DNA of 64,000 nt, from NCBI RefSeq assembly GCF_001905595.1, contig NZ_LIXI01000010.1, positions 1 through 64,000 of the forward strand, read 5' to 3'. The first letter of the stretch is position 1. The number at the start of each line of letters is the position of its first letter. The position numbers were made by a program, and so were the translations under genes. Of this stretch, positions 29,558 to 38,658 are shown in pieces. Under the pieces are notes generated by a model. It did not search any database. It was not told where the DNA came from and was given only the letters and a program-made list of their open reading frames with translations. Source of the stretch: Streptomyces sp. CB00316 (lineage in GTDB: Bacteria; Actinomycetota; Actinomycetes; Streptomycetales; Streptomycetaceae).

Positions 29558-30897
29558 TCATCGCCGCAGCCGGGCCCGGCCGCCGTCCACCATCGCGGTG
29601 ATCTCACCGATCCTCAGCGGTCGGGCCAGCAGCACCACCACGAGCAGCAGCGCGAGGGTGCCCGCCCCGACGGCGGCCATGTGCCCCGCGCCCTCGGCCG
29701 CGCAGGCGAGCCCTCCGGCGGGCGGGCAGGCGGCGATCAGCCGGAGGTGGGCGCCGAGGGTGGGTGAGCGCAGCAGGGTCCCGGCCCCGGTGGCCGGGAT
29801 CCGCCGGGACAGCACGTACCCGGTGACGGCGAAGCCGACGACGAAGGCCACCGTGCTCGCTCCGGCCATCCCGGTCACGGCCCAGCGGGCGGGCAGCAGC
29901 CAGTACGCGGCGGCGGAGAGGCCCGCGTTGACGGCGGCGACCACGAGGTTGAGCAGAAACGGGGTGCGGGTGTCGCTCATCGCGTAGAAGCCTCGGGAGA
30001 GGACGTACTGCCCGGAGAAGGCGACGAGCCCGGGGCGAACGCCATCATCATTCCGGCCATCACCGTGATGTCTGCGTCGGTGATGCGCCCGTACCCGAAG
30101 ACGGAGCCCATCACCCAGCGCGCGAGGGCCAGGAACGCGGTGGCGGCGGGCACGACGACGGCGGCGCTGGTCCGCAGGGCGTACGCGACATCGCGCCGCA
30201 CCCCGGCGAGGTCCTTGTCGGCCGCCGCCCGGCCCATCCGGGGCATCAGCGCGGTGACGAGCGAGACGGTGATGATGCCCTGCGGGACGACTCAGAGCTG
30301 GTAGGCGTAGCCGTAAGCGGTGTAGCCCGCCCCGCCCGCCACCTGCTGCTCGAAGGCCGCCTGGCCGGCGGTGGTGGAGAGCCGGGTGACGACCCAGTAC
30401 GCGAGCTGGTTGGTGAGCACCAGCAGGACGAGCCAGCCGGCCGAGCGCATCGGCCGGGTCAGTCCGCTGCCGCGCCAGTCGAAGCGGGGCCGCCAGCGGA
30501 ATGCCGCGGCCCGCAGCGCGGGAAGCAGCGCGAGGGTCTGCACGGCGAATCCGGCGGTGGTGCCCCAGCCCAGGAGGTGGGCGTCCCTGTCGGAGAGGGC
30601 ACCGTCGGAGTTCGCGGCGACGGCGATGTAGAGACCGAACACCCCGATGGTCATAGCGCCGAACCGGCCGCGGGCGTTGAGGACCTGGCCGAGCAGGATG
30701 AAGAGCCCGTAGAAGAGGATCTGCGGCAGGCAGTAGCGGGCCAGCGCCACGGTCAGCTCGGCTTGGCGGCCCTCGTAGTCGGTGTAGACGCCGACGATCA
30801 GGGGCGCCGCCGCCACGGCGAGCGCGGTGAGCACAACGGCTACGGCGCGTGGAACGTGTCGTGGGTCGACTGGCAGGCGAAGAGTGCGCTGAAGTGA
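29558..30897 (-). pseudogene. MurJ/MviN-like lipid II flippase pseudogene
   Basis: Three decayed pieces of one membrane protein can be read in order. Piece one (30834 to 30292) has PLIVGVYTDYEGRQ, ILFYGLFILLGQVLNARGRF and GGAGYTAYGYAYQL. It ends in an in-frame TGA at 30292-30294 where MurJ family members have Trp. Piece two continues in the same frame (VVPQGIITVSLVTALMPRMG) to about 30033. A one-base deletion in a GCCCCGG run then shifts the frame, and piece three (30030 to 29558) continues with GLVAFSGQYVLSRGFYAMSD to the end. The N-terminal ~90 residues are absent. MurJ flips lipid II, and housekeeping copies are normally elsewhere. Confidence 0.88.
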
Positions 30898-30910
30898 GCC
30901 GCGCGCTCAC

Positions 30911-31046
30911 CTCCGTACAGCGGAAGACCTACTGACACCACGTCCAACAATCGTTACCTTCACGCAACACGCCCAGTAGTTACCAGCGGTAAACAACCGG
31001 GGTTACCGTCGGGTCACTTTGCACTGACACGCGTGAGGAGTGACCC
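30911..31046 (+). promoter_or_regulatory. Leader of the CocE-type hydrolase with TTACC repeats
   Basis: The 135-bp leader holds three TTACC words, one arranged as a loose palindrome GTTACCAGCGGTAAAC (about 30974-30989). No promoter can be named with confidence. This is a candidate operator only. Confidence 0.3.
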
Positions 31047-32648
31047 GTGGTACGTCCGAAACCAGCACTGCGCACCACCGCTTCGATCACCACCGCCGTC
31101 GTCCTGCTGACCGGAGCCGCCCTCGGCGCGGCTCCGGCGGCCGGCGCGGCGCCCGCCCTCACCTCGGCGAGCGCCTCCGCGCCGAACCTGACGTTCCACG
31201 ACATCCCCGGCTCCGACGGCATCACGCTCAAGGGCAATGTGTTCAGACCGTCCGGAGCGCCGGCCCCGGCCGGGGTGAAGCACCCGCTGATCGTCTTCCC
31301 GACCAGCTGGGCCATGCCACAGATCGAGTATCTGGCGCAGGCCCAGAAGCTCGCCGACTCCGGCTATGTCGTGGTGAGTTACACCTCGCGCGGCTTCTGG
31401 CTCTCCGGCGGGAAAATCGAGGTGGCGGGTCCGCCGGACATCGCGGACGCCTCCGCCGTCATCGACTGGGCGCTGGCGAACACCTCGGCCGACCCGGACC
31501 GGATCGGCATGGGCGGGGTCAGCTACGGGGCGGGCATCAGCCTGCTGGCGGCCGGGCACGACCCGCGGATCAAGGCGGTGGCCGCGCTCAGCGGCTGGGC
31601 CGACCTGATCGACTCGATCTACAGCGGACGGACCCAACACCTCCAGGCCGCCGCCCTCCTCGGCGGCGCCGGGCTGATCACCGGCCGCCCCAGCGACGAA
31701 CTCTCCCGGACGCTCGAGGACTTCCTCGGCTCCAAGCTGGACAAGGAACCGGAGATGATCGCTTGGGGCGCCAAGCGCTCCCCCGCGACCCACCTCGACC
31801 GGATCAACGCCAACGGCGCCGCCATCATGATGGGCAACGCCTGGGGCGACACGATCTTCCCGCCCAACCAGTACGCCTCGTTCTACGAGAAGCTCACCGG
31901 CCCCAAGCGGCTGGAGTTCCGCCCCGGCGACCACGCGACCGCCGAGCTGACCGGACTGTTCGGGCTGCCCAACGACACCTGGACGAGCACCCGCCGCTGG
32001 TTCGACCGCTACCTCAAGGGCGAGCGCAACGGGATCGACACCGAGCGGCCGGTCCAGCTCAAGTCCCGTACCGACAAGGGGTACGAGGGCTACCCGGACT
32101 GGAAGTCGGTGGGCGCGGCGAAGAACCGTATACAGCTCGACGGTACGAAGAAGGTGTGGGCGAACGTCGACTCCGGCGCCAACGGGGGCATCACGCTGCT
32201 CTCCAACGCGCTGGACCAGTTCCTGAAGCTGCCGCCGACCGTCTCCGTACCCCTGCTGCCGCGCACCTTCGCGAGCGTCTGGCAGTCGGAGAGGTACGGC
32301 TCCGAGCAGCGCGTCCGGGGGACGGCCGAGCTGCACACCACGGTCACCAGCACCAAGTCGAGCGGCACCTTCGTCGCGTACCTCTACGACGTCGGCCCGC
32401 TCGGTATGGGCAAGCTGGTCAGCAACGCCCCGTACACGTTCCACGGGCAGACGCCGGGCCGGCCGTTCCCCGTCGACCTGGAGCTGTTCTCCACGGCCTA
32501 CGACGTCCCGGCCGGTCACCGGCTCGCCCTGGTGATCGACACCGTCGATCCGCTGTACATCGAGCACAACCCGACCGGCGCGCAGCTGACCTTCTCCTCG
32601 CCCTCCACGGACCCGAGTCATCTCTCGGTCCCGCTGCGCGAGAAGTGA
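31047..32648 (+). CDS. Secreted CocE/NonD-type alpha/beta hydrolase
   Basis: 533-aa exported hydrolase. The signal peptide (residues ~1-36) ends in an Ala-rich stretch. The catalytic domain begins around residue 48 and carries the nucleophile elbow GGVSYGAG near residue 157 and later Asp/His positions. A C-terminal jelly-roll-like domain follows (residues ~390-533, with SSGTFVAYLYDVGPLG and YDVPAGHRLALVIDTVDPLY), as in X-Pro dipeptidyl-peptidase/CocE enzymes. Substrate could be a peptide, ester or acyl compound. The GTG at 31047 follows GAGGAG. It converges with the amino-acid transporter operon across a strong hairpin. Confidence 0.9.
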   Translation: MVRPKPALRTTASITTAVVLLTGAALGAAPAAGAAPALTSASASAPNLTFHDIPGSDGITLKGNVFRPSGAPAPAGVKHPLIVFPTSWAMPQIEYLAQAQKLADSGYVVVSYTSRGFWLSGGKIEVAGPPDIADASAVIDWALANTSADPDRIGMGGVSYGAGISLLAAGHDPRIKAVAALSGWADLIDSIYSGRTQHLQAAALLGGAGLITGRPSDELSRTLEDFLGSKLDKEPEMIAWGAKRSPATHLDRINANGAAIMMGNAWGDTIFPPNQYASFYEKLTGPKRLEFRPGDHATAELTGLFGLPNDTWTSTRRWFDRYLKGERNGIDTERPVQLKSRTDKGYEGYPDWKSVGAAKNRIQLDGTKKVWANVDSGANGGITLLSNALDQFLKLPPTVSVPLLPRTFASVWQSERYGSEQRVRGTAELHTTVTSTKSSGTFVAYLYDVGPLGMGKLVSNAPYTFHGQTPGRPFPVDLELFSTAYDVPAGHRLALVIDTVDPLYIEHNPTGAQLTFSSPSTDPSHLSVPLREK

Positions 32649-32660
32649 TCACCGACTGCT

Positions 32661-32681
32661 GCCGGGCGGGCACTGCCCGGC
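32661..32681. terminator. Hairpin between convergent genes
   Basis: GCCGGGC (32661-32667) pairs with GCCCGGC (32675-32681) around a 7-nt loop, directly between the hydrolase stop and the permease stop. It is a likely bidirectional terminator. Confidence 0.6.
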
Positions 32682-33547
32682 TACTGCCCTCCTGGCAGCA
32701 GCGTCCCCGGTTCGGCCGGGGCCACCCCCACCGCCTCCGTCTTCGGATTGCGCCGCTGCCTTCGCGCCACCCAGGTGGCGAACCACGAGAGCAACATGCA
32801 CATGCCGATGTAGATCGGAGAGATCACCATCACGACAGGGATGAAGGGAAGATCGTAGTCGAGATTCGACGCGATCAGCTTTCCCGCGTGGAGGAATTCC
32901 TCATAGGTGATCAGGTAACCCAGTGAGGTGTCCTTGAGGGCGACCACCAGCTGACTGATGATGGTCGGCAGCATCGCGCGCACGGCCTGGGGTGCCAGGA
33001 CGAACGTCGTGACCTGGGTCTTGCGCATCCCGAGGGCGTACGCGGCCTCCCGCTGGCCCCGGTCCACGGAGTTGATCCCGGTCCGGAAGACCTCCGCGAG
33101 GACCGAGCCGTTGTAGAGGGTCAGTCCGGCGACCAGGGCGGGCAGGGCCTGGACCTTCAGCGCCACGAAGATGAAGAAGATCATCACCAGCACCGGCATG
33201 GCCCGGAAGAACTCGACCAGCAGGGTGGAGATCCAGCGCACCGGTCGGTGCACGGAGAGCCGGCCGACCGCGAGGACCGCGCCGAGGGCGAGGGAGAGGA
33301 CCGCGGCGTACGCGAACGCCTTGAGCGTGTTGCCGAGCCCGCGCAGGAGCAGTTCCTGGATGCCCTTGTACGCGAAGGGGCGCCACTTCACGGCGGTGAA
33401 CTGGTCGGTGTCGAAGAGCAGATAGATGATCCAGCCGACGAGGGCGAGGATCACGGCCGTCGAGACGATCCCGTACAGGAGATGCCGTCTGCGGGTCTGC
33501 GGCCCCGGGATGTCGTAGAGCGCGGTGGCCGAGGGGACATGGGTCAT
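32681..33547 (-). CDS. gluD: Amino-acid ABC transporter permease (GluD-type)
   Basis: 288-aa membrane protein of the HisM-type permease family. Several transmembrane segments are visible (for example LLYGIVSTAVILALVGWIIYLL near residue 25). The ABC-interacting EAA loop is readable as REAAYALGMRKTQV near residue 185. The ATG at 33547 overlaps the previous stop (ATGA). It ends the gluA-B-C-D order on the minus strand, which in Corynebacterium and Streptomyces imports glutamate. The assignment to glutamate is by order and homology rather than proof. Confidence 0.88.
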   Translation of the reverse strand: MTHVPSATALYDIPGPQTRRRHLLYGIVSTAVILALVGWIIYLLFDTDQFTAVKWRPFAYKGIQELLLRGLGNTLKAFAYAAVLSLALGAVLAVGRLSVHRPVRWISTLLVEFFRAMPVLVMIFFIFVALKVQALPALVAGLTLYNGSVLAEVFRTGINSVDRGQREAAYALGMRKTQVTTFVLAPQAVRAMLPTIISQLVVALKDTSLGYLITYEEFLHAGKLIASNLDYDLPFIPVVMVISPIYIGMCMLLSWFATWVARRQRRNPKTEAVGVAPAEPGTLLPGGQ

Positions 33548-34188
33548 CGTGCGACTCCCCAGCGCTTCTCCATCACGTTGAAGAGCGCACTGATGGTGAG
33601 GGTGATGATCAGGTAGCCGACGGCAATCCAGACGAACGTCCAGATGATGCTGTAGCCCAGCTCGTTGAGCGTCCGGTAGGTGCCGAGGAGCTCGGTGACG
33701 CTGAACGCGCCGGCGATCGCGGAGTTCTTGGCCAGCGCGATCAGGGTGGAGCCGACGGGCGGGATCACCGAGCGGAAGGCCTGCGGCAGGACGACCTCGC
33801 CCAGGGTCTGTCCGAAGGTCATCCCGAGACTGCGGGCGGCCTCGCCCTGGCCGGTGGGCACGGTGTTGATGCCGGAGCGCAGCACCTCGCAGATGAAGGC
33901 GGACGTGTAGCAACCGAGCGCCAGGACGGCGAAGAGCTGGAAGGGCAGCACGAGGCCGAAGCGCGGCAGACCGAGGAGGACCGCGAAGAACAGCAGCGTC
34001 AGCGGGGTGTTGCGCAGCACGGTCACCCACACCGTCCCCAGCACCCGCAGCGAGCCGACGGGCGCGACGCGGAAGGAGGCCATGACGAAGCCGAGGGCGA
34101 GGGCGAGGGCCGAGGAGTAGACGGTCAGCTCGACGGTGCCGAGGAAGCCCTTGCCGTAGAGGGAGAAGTTGTCTGTCAGTACGTCCAT
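33544..34188 (-). CDS. gluC: Amino-acid ABC transporter permease (GluC-type)
   Basis: 214-aa permease that pairs with the 288-aa partner to form the translocation channel. It has five hydrophobic segments, and the EAA-like loop is GEAARSLGMTFGQTLGEVVL near residue 137. It overlaps gluD by 4 bp and follows the binding-protein gene by 16 bp, so all four genes are cotranscribed. The ATG at 34188 is the only sensible start, with MDVLTDNFSLYGKG typical of the family. Confidence 0.9.
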   Translation of the reverse strand: MDVLTDNFSLYGKGFLGTVELTVYSSALALALGFVMASFRVAPVGSLRVLGTVWVTVLRNTPLTLLFFAVLLGLPRFGLVLPFQLFAVLALGCYTSAFICEVLRSGINTVPTGQGEAARSLGMTFGQTLGEVVLPQAFRSVIPPVGSTLIALAKNSAIAGAFSVTELLGTYRTLNELGYSIIWTFVWIAVGYLIITLTISALFNVMEKRWGVAR

Positions 34189-34204
34189 GGCTGGCGCCGT
34201 CCCC

Positions 34205-35152
34205 TCAGTTCGCCGGGTAGCGGTCGATGGGCGGCGGGGTCGGCGCGGGCACGCCGGAACGCCCCAGCGTCGCTTCGAACGCCTTCTTCCAGTTGCCGTT
34301 CTTCTCGTTCGCCTCCAGCGCGTCGTTGAGGGCGGCCCGCAGCGCGTTGTCGTCGCGCGGTGCGCCGATGCCGTACGGCTCCTCGGAGAAGGGCTTGCCG
34401 ACGACCTTCATCTCGTCGGGCGCCTTGGCCGCGAAGCCCAGCAGGATCGCGTCGTCGGTGGTGACGGCGTCGACCTGGTAGGTCAGCAGGTTGTCGACGC
34501 AGATCGAGTACGTGTCGTAGGCGACGAGCACCGCCTTGGGGAAGTCCTCGGCGATGCGCTGGTAGGGCGTGGAGCCGGCCGCCGAGCAGACCGTCCTGCC
34601 GTCCAGGTCCTGGGGGCCTTCGATGTCGTTCTCGTCGGTGCGCACCAGGAGCCCCTGGCCCGCCATGTAGTAGGGCCCGGCGAAGCCGACGAGCTTCTTG
34701 CGCATGTCGTTGATGGTGTAGGTGCCGACGTAGTAGTCGATCTGGCCGTTCTGGAGGGCGGTCTCGCGGTTCGCGGAGGCGATGGTCCGGAAGCGGATGG
34801 TCTTCGGTTCGAAGCCGAGCGAGGCCGCCAGCATCCGGGCGATCTCGATGTCGAAACCGGAGTAGATGCCGCTGGCGGGGTCCTTCTCGCCCAGGTAGGG
34901 CTGGTCCTCCTTGGCGCCCACGATCAGGTAGCCGCGCCGCTGCGCCTTCCGCCAGGTGGGCGACGCGGGCAGTTCGAAGGCCTGGTTCACCTGGTAGACG
35001 GGCAGCGCCTCGGGCGCCGGTCCTTTGACCGGCGGGCTGCCCTCCTTGCCGCAGGCCGCGGCGAGCACGGTGAGCAGGAGGCAGAGGGCGAGGGCGGCGC
35101 CACGGCGGCCCGTACGGTCACGGGTGGTACGAGAACTGTTGGTACGCGGCAC
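34205..35152 (-). CDS. gluB: Glutamate-type solute-binding lipoprotein (GluB-type)
   Basis: 315-aa lipoprotein with lipobox LAAACGK (Cys near residue 34) and an SBP family 3 domain. Recognisable parts are GYLIVGAKEDQPYLGEKDP near residue 75, SGFDIEIARMLAASLGFEPK near residue 98 and TYQVDAVTTDDAILLGFA near residue 212. The ATP-binding gene lies 13 bp upstream. The GTG at 35152 is preferred over a longer in-frame ATG because the resulting leader is a compact lipoprotein signal. It delivers glutamate or a related amino acid to the GluCD channel. Confidence 0.9.
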   Translation of the reverse strand: MPRTNSSRTTRDRTGRRGAALALCLLLTVLAAACGKEGSPPVKGPAPEALPVYQVNQAFELPASPTWRKAQRRGYLIVGAKEDQPYLGEKDPASGIYSGFDIEIARMLAASLGFEPKTIRFRTIASANRETALQNGQIDYYVGTYTINDMRKKLVGFAGPYYMAGQGLLVRTDENDIEGPQDLDGRTVCSAAGSTPYQRIAEDFPKAVLVAYDTYSICVDNLLTYQVDAVTTDDAILLGFAAKAPDEMKVVGKPFSEEPYGIGAPRDDNALRAALNDALEANEKNGNWKKAFEATLGRSGVPAPTPPPIDRYPAN

Positions 35153-35165
35153 GAATAGCCCCCCG

Positions 35166-35909
35166 TCAGTGCTTGAGGATCTTGGACAGGAAGTCCTTGG
35201 CACGGTCGCTCTCCGGGGCGGTGAAGAAGTCCTCCGGGGTGCGGTCCTCGACCACGCGGCCGTCGGCCATGAAGACGACGCGGTTGGCGGCGGACCGGGC
35301 GAAGCCCATCTCGTGGGTGACCACGACCATGGTCATGCCGTCCCGGGCGAGCTGCTGCATGACCTCCAGCACCTCGTTGATCATCTCCGGGTCGAGCGCC
35401 GAGGTGGGCTCGTCGAAGAGCAGCGCCTTGGGGTCCATGGCCAGGGCGCGGGCGATCGCCACGCGCTGCTGCTGGCCGCCGGAGAGCTGGGCGGGGAACT
35501 TGTCGGCCTGGGAGGCGAGGCCGACCCGCTCAAGCAACTCCCGGGAGCGCCTGTCGGCCTCCTCCTTCTTGCGCTTGCGGACCTTGAGCTGGGCCAGTGA
35601 CACGTTGGCCAGCACGGTCCTGTGGGCGAAGAGGTTGAACGACTGGAAGACCATGCCGACTTCGGCGCGGAGCTGGGCCAGGCCCTTGCCTTCCTCGGGG
35701 AGGGGCTTGCCGTCGATCAGGATGGAGCCGGACTCGATCGTCTCCAGCCGGTTGACCGCCCGGCAGAGGGTCGATTTCCCGGAGCCGGAGGGGCCGATGA
35801 CCACCACCACCTCCCCACGGCCGACGGTGAGATTGATGTCCTGAAGTACGTGCAACTCTCCGAAGTGTTTGTTGACGTCCCTCAGTTCGATCAACGGATC
35901 GACGGCCAT
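35166..35909 (-). CDS. gluA: Amino-acid ABC transporter ATP-binding protein (GluA-type)
   Basis: 247-aa ATPase. Walker A GPSGSGKST (residues ~39-47), Q-loop, signature LSGGQQQRVAIARAL near residue 142 and Walker B LLFDEPTSALD near residue 165 are all intact. The H-loop His is in VTHEMGF. It is the first gene of a leftward operon with the binding protein and two permeases. The class (GlnQ/HisP/GluA) imports polar amino acids. The start is the ATG at 35909. Confidence 0.95.
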   Translation of the reverse strand: MAVDPLIELRDVNKHFGELHVLQDINLTVGRGEVVVVIGPSGSGKSTLCRAVNRLETIESGSILIDGKPLPEEGKGLAQLRAEVGMVFQSFNLFAHRTVLANVSLAQLKVRKRKKEEADRRSRELLERVGLASQADKFPAQLSGGQQQRVAIARALAMDPKALLFDEPTSALDPEMINEVLEVMQQLARDGMTMVVVTHEMGFARSAANRVVFMADGRVVEDRTPEDFFTAPESDRAKDFLSKILKH

Positions 35910-36046
35910 GCGCTGCCCTACCCACTTGTCGCTGTGTCGAGGTCAGCGCAATCTATGCAGCCCGGAAAGGGACTTCGCACCCGACACGCCCAAATGGAAC
36001 ATAAGGCTGTTTATTGCGCTTGGTGATGATTTCTCGGCCTCGGCAA

Positions 36047-36487
36047 TCAGTTCTCCGCCGACTCCGCGTACACCTGCGAGAGCTCGGGGCTGCCCGTCAT
36101 GGCCCAGTCCAGCCCGGCGGCGACGACGTCGATCTCCCGCCCGGACTCCAGCCGCACCACGGGCTGCCCGCTCGGCCAGATGTCCCACGCGGCCTCCGCA
36201 ACGGTGCGCACGATGACGGTGCCCAGGTAGAGACCGGCGTCGTTGCCCAGCCAGGGCAGTTCCTCGGGGTCGTCGCGCCAGCGCGGCGGCAGCTGGTCGA
36301 GTGCGGCCAACGAAGCCGGGGTGTCGTCGAGTTCGAGTCCTTGCTGCCCCACCCGGGCACGCAGCAGTTCGCATTCGGCGAGCAGCTCGGCCACGCCGTC
36401 GGGATCAGCTTCGACGGCGGCCGTGAGCGCGTGCCCCTGCGTACTGCCCTGACGCTTACGCCAGTTGTCCAAGAAAGGGATGTTCAT
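36047..36487 (-). CDS. Hypothetical protein (146 aa), possibly DUF6278
   Basis: Soluble 146-aa protein beginning MNIPFLDNWRKRQGSTQGHA, with a conserved centre PWLGNDAGLYLGTVIVRTV and a C-terminal AGLDWAMTGSPELSQVYAE. I recall this pattern as a Streptomyces family close to DUF6278, but cannot verify the number. The start is the ATG at 36487. No operon partners are seen. It separates the conserved left part of the window from the decayed accessory region that starts at about 36.6 kb. Confidence 0.7.
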   Translation of the reverse strand: MNIPFLDNWRKRQGSTQGHALTAAVEADPDGVAELLAECELLRARVGQQGLELDDTPASLAALDQLPPRWRDDPEELPWLGNDAGLYLGTVIVRTVAEAAWDIWPSGQPVVRLESGREIDVVAAGLDWAMTGSPELSQVYAESAEN

Positions 36488-36594
36488 ACCACTAGGGTCC
36501 CACCCTTGCCAGGGTCCGCACCACAGGACGCGCGGGGACCTGGGGGAAGCCGAAGCGGCCTCGACGAAAGCCCCGGGGGGGCTGATGCGGCGAC

Positions 36595-37330
36595 TCAGGC
36601 CAATGCCTTGAAGGCGCTCCAGTCCGAACTCGGAACGTTCTTCGCCGGCGGATTGGTGTTCGTCTTCGACGGGTGGTAGACGCGGATCTGACCGTCCGCC
36701 TTGAAGCGGGCCTACCTGTCGGGTATCCGGTCGCCGTTCAGGTCCGGGACACCGATGACGGCGGAGATGTTCGTCTCGGTCCAGTTGGCCCCGTACGGGA
36801 CGTCCCCCTCACGGGAGTTGGCGGCCGTGGTGAGCGAGACCAGGTCCACGCTGCCCGTGACGGTGCCCGGCTTGCCGTGGCGCACATACATGTTGCCGTT
36901 CACCAGGTTGCGCCACACCAGGTCAGGCGTGCCGTCCAGGTCGATGTCGGCCACGTCGATGACCTCGCGGGCGACCCAGGCGTCGGCGTCCATCCGGGTC
37001 GCCTGCTGGAATCCGGCGCCGGTGTAACCGGTCAGCGCCTAGAAGGACGCCCCGGCCCGTATGAACAGGTCCGGCAGCTTGTCGCCGGTGATGTCCCCGA
37101 CCGCCTTGATCTGCTCCCAGGTGGCCGGGGCCGGCGCGTTGGACGGCAGCCGCACCCGCAGCCGCTTGTCGACGTTGAAGCTGCCGTATCCAATCGTCCG
37201 GGTAGAGCCAGAAGCCTCCGTCGGGGGTGCGGGCGAAGAGGTCGGTGACGCCGTCGCCCGGGTAGACGTCGGAGTGCTTGCTGATCAGGGCCGCCTTGCC
37301 GGTGGCCTCTTCGGCCGCCAACGTCAGCAA
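36595..37330 (-). pseudogene. VCBS/FG-GAP repeat protein remnant
   Basis: Minus-strand translation gives typical FG-GAP blades: ALISKHSDVYPGDGVTDLF, then, after a frameshift near 37180, ITGDKLPDLFIRAG. An in-frame TAG follows near 37040, then REVIDVADIDLDGTPDLVWR and GVPDLNGDRIPDR. A second TAG lies at about 36711, followed by FKADGQIRVYHPS and a final stop at 36595. At least one frameshift and two nonsense codons make it non-functional. The blades normally form a beta-propeller at the C-terminus of secreted proteins. The 5' part is missing. Confidence 0.8.
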
Positions 37331-37440
37331 GGGCTCGGGCGGCTGCGCCAAGGCCACGGCCAAGCCCGGCGGCTCCTCCGGCGGCTCGGTCCGTTCGAAT
37401 GGCGGGACGAGCGGAAGCGGTGGGTCGGGCAAGACCGGTG

Positions 37441-37611
37441 AAGGCAAGCGGCGGTTCCTGCCCGATCAACCACAGCTTCACGCCCGGCACCAAGGTCCTC
37501 ATGGCCGACGGTTCGACAAAACCGATCGAGGACGTGAAGGTCGGCGACAAAGTCAAGGCCACCGACCCCAAGACCGGCGAGACCCGGATCGAGACGGTCA
37601 CCGCCGAGATC
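37441..37611 (+). pseudogene. Polymorphic-toxin HINT (pretoxin) fragment
   Basis: The plus strand encodes CPINHSFTPGTKVLMADGS followed by TKPIEDVKVGDKVKATDPKT. This is the start of a HINT/intein-like autocleaving domain of Rhs or secreted polymorphic toxins. It is cut after about 57 residues (at TAEI) by IS630 transposase sequence. No toxin domain or immunity gene follows. The upstream Gly/Ser-rich reading (37399-37440) may be linker of the original protein but is also antisense to the VCBS remnant. Confidence 0.75.
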
Positions 37612-37760
37612 ACAGCTTGCGCACACCCTGGATGGTGTAGGTCAGGTGAAGCGTCGGCCGATCACCGTATTGACCCGGGCCAGCGTCCAGCGCTGGTCCT
37701 CCCACCCGTGCACGGCCAACCCGCCTTGAGCCGTAACTCCGCGCGAAACTGCTGCCGTTC
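37612..37760 (-). mobile_element. IS630-family transposase N-terminal remnant
   Basis: On the minus strand the helix-turn-helix region of IS630-type transposases is readable: EDQRWTLARVNTVIGRRFHL then TYTIQGVRKL, preceded in another frame by a LTAERQQFRAELR helix. Only about 50 residues survive, with a frameshift and no DDE domain. It abuts the HINT fragment, suggesting an insertion followed by deletion. Confidence 0.75.
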
Positions 37761-37986
37761 GGCGGTCAACCCGCCCCCTTGTGGATACCGCATACCTCCG
37801 GCGATACCGCAGCACAGGCCAGCCGTCACCCCTACGACATCACGAGTTCAGCCTCAGTAACTGCCACGCAACGCAACACTTTCCGCGCTATGCCTCACTA
37901 ACGGCCTTGATGCATACATGGAGCGACAGCGCATCAGTATCTATGGTCTTCGTGTCCTGAACAGCGACCAGGCCCGGGGGTACACG

Positions 37987-38381
37987 ATGAGCCAGCCCAG
38001 GAGCGACGCGGACCGCATGCGTCGCACGGATCTCCACGACGCGGCAGCAGGACTCACAAGGCCGCGCCTGCTGCCGTGGACCACGCCCGAGGGCAAGCCC
38101 TGTTACCTCAGCACCGACGGCCGCGGCTACCTTGCCAACCTCGCCGACAACATCGAGTCGGTGCAGATCGGCGCGGGAAAGGACCTGCTGGAGTACGCCC
38201 GAGACTCCACGGCCCCCGGTGCGAGACCTTGTCGGCCACCGAATTCCGCTGGCTGGCCTGCCGGTTGACCGAAGCCCAGGCCGACGCACTCAGGGTCGCC
38301 GACTCGCGGGGACAACGCCTCCCGGATCCGGAGGACGAAGCGGAGGAGGAAGGAGAGCCAGGAGGTGACGGCGATGCCTGA
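37987..38381 (+). pseudogene. Small Streptomyces regulatory-accessory protein, frameshifted
   Basis: From the ATG at 37987 the frame reads LPWTTPEGKPCYLSTDGRGY and LADNIESVQIGAGKDLLEYA, a pattern often seen next to HTH regulators in Streptomyces. At about 38215-38225 (a CCCCCGG run) the homologous sequence moves to another frame and continues CETLSATEFRWLACRLTEAQ then ADALRVADSRGQRL to the stop at 38381. A single-base indel therefore broke the gene, or a sequencing error did. It overlaps the following small gene. Confidence 0.6.
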
Positions 38382-38658
38382 CGCAACGAACGCAGACGCA
38401 CCGGCGCGCGGCATTACCCGAGGCCGCTACCGATTCCGCGTACCACGTGATCACCGTCCCCGACCCCCTGCGCTGCTGGCCTTCGCGGCGCTCTGCGTCA
38501 CCGGCGCCGAACACAACTGCGGTGCCACATCCGGCACCCTGCACGCCCCGGACGAACTGACCCGCTGGATCGCAGGGCACTGCGTCGCCAGCGGCCACCA
38601 GCACTACGAGCAGACCGTCCGCGCCGTACTCCGTGCCGAGCCCGGAGCCTGGCAGTAA
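38365..38658 (+). CDS. Small hypothetical protein, DUF7848-like
   Basis: 97-aa protein with the conserved core ALCVTGAEHNCGATSGTLHA then PDELTRWIAGHCVASGHQHY and a terminal RAEPGAWQ. Several Cys/His pairs (C-x-C-like and H-C) suggest a small zinc-binding fold. I recall this as a Streptomyces family that follows the partner gene at 37987, and the pairing is kept here. The start is GTG 38365 or ATG 38374. The function is unknown. It often occurs near XRE/DUF397-type regulators, but none is present here. Confidence 0.65.
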   Translation: MTAMPDATNADAPARGITRGRYRFRVPRDHRPRPPALLAFAALCVTGAEHNCGATSGTLHAPDELTRWIAGHCVASGHQHYEQTVRAVLRAEPGAWQ

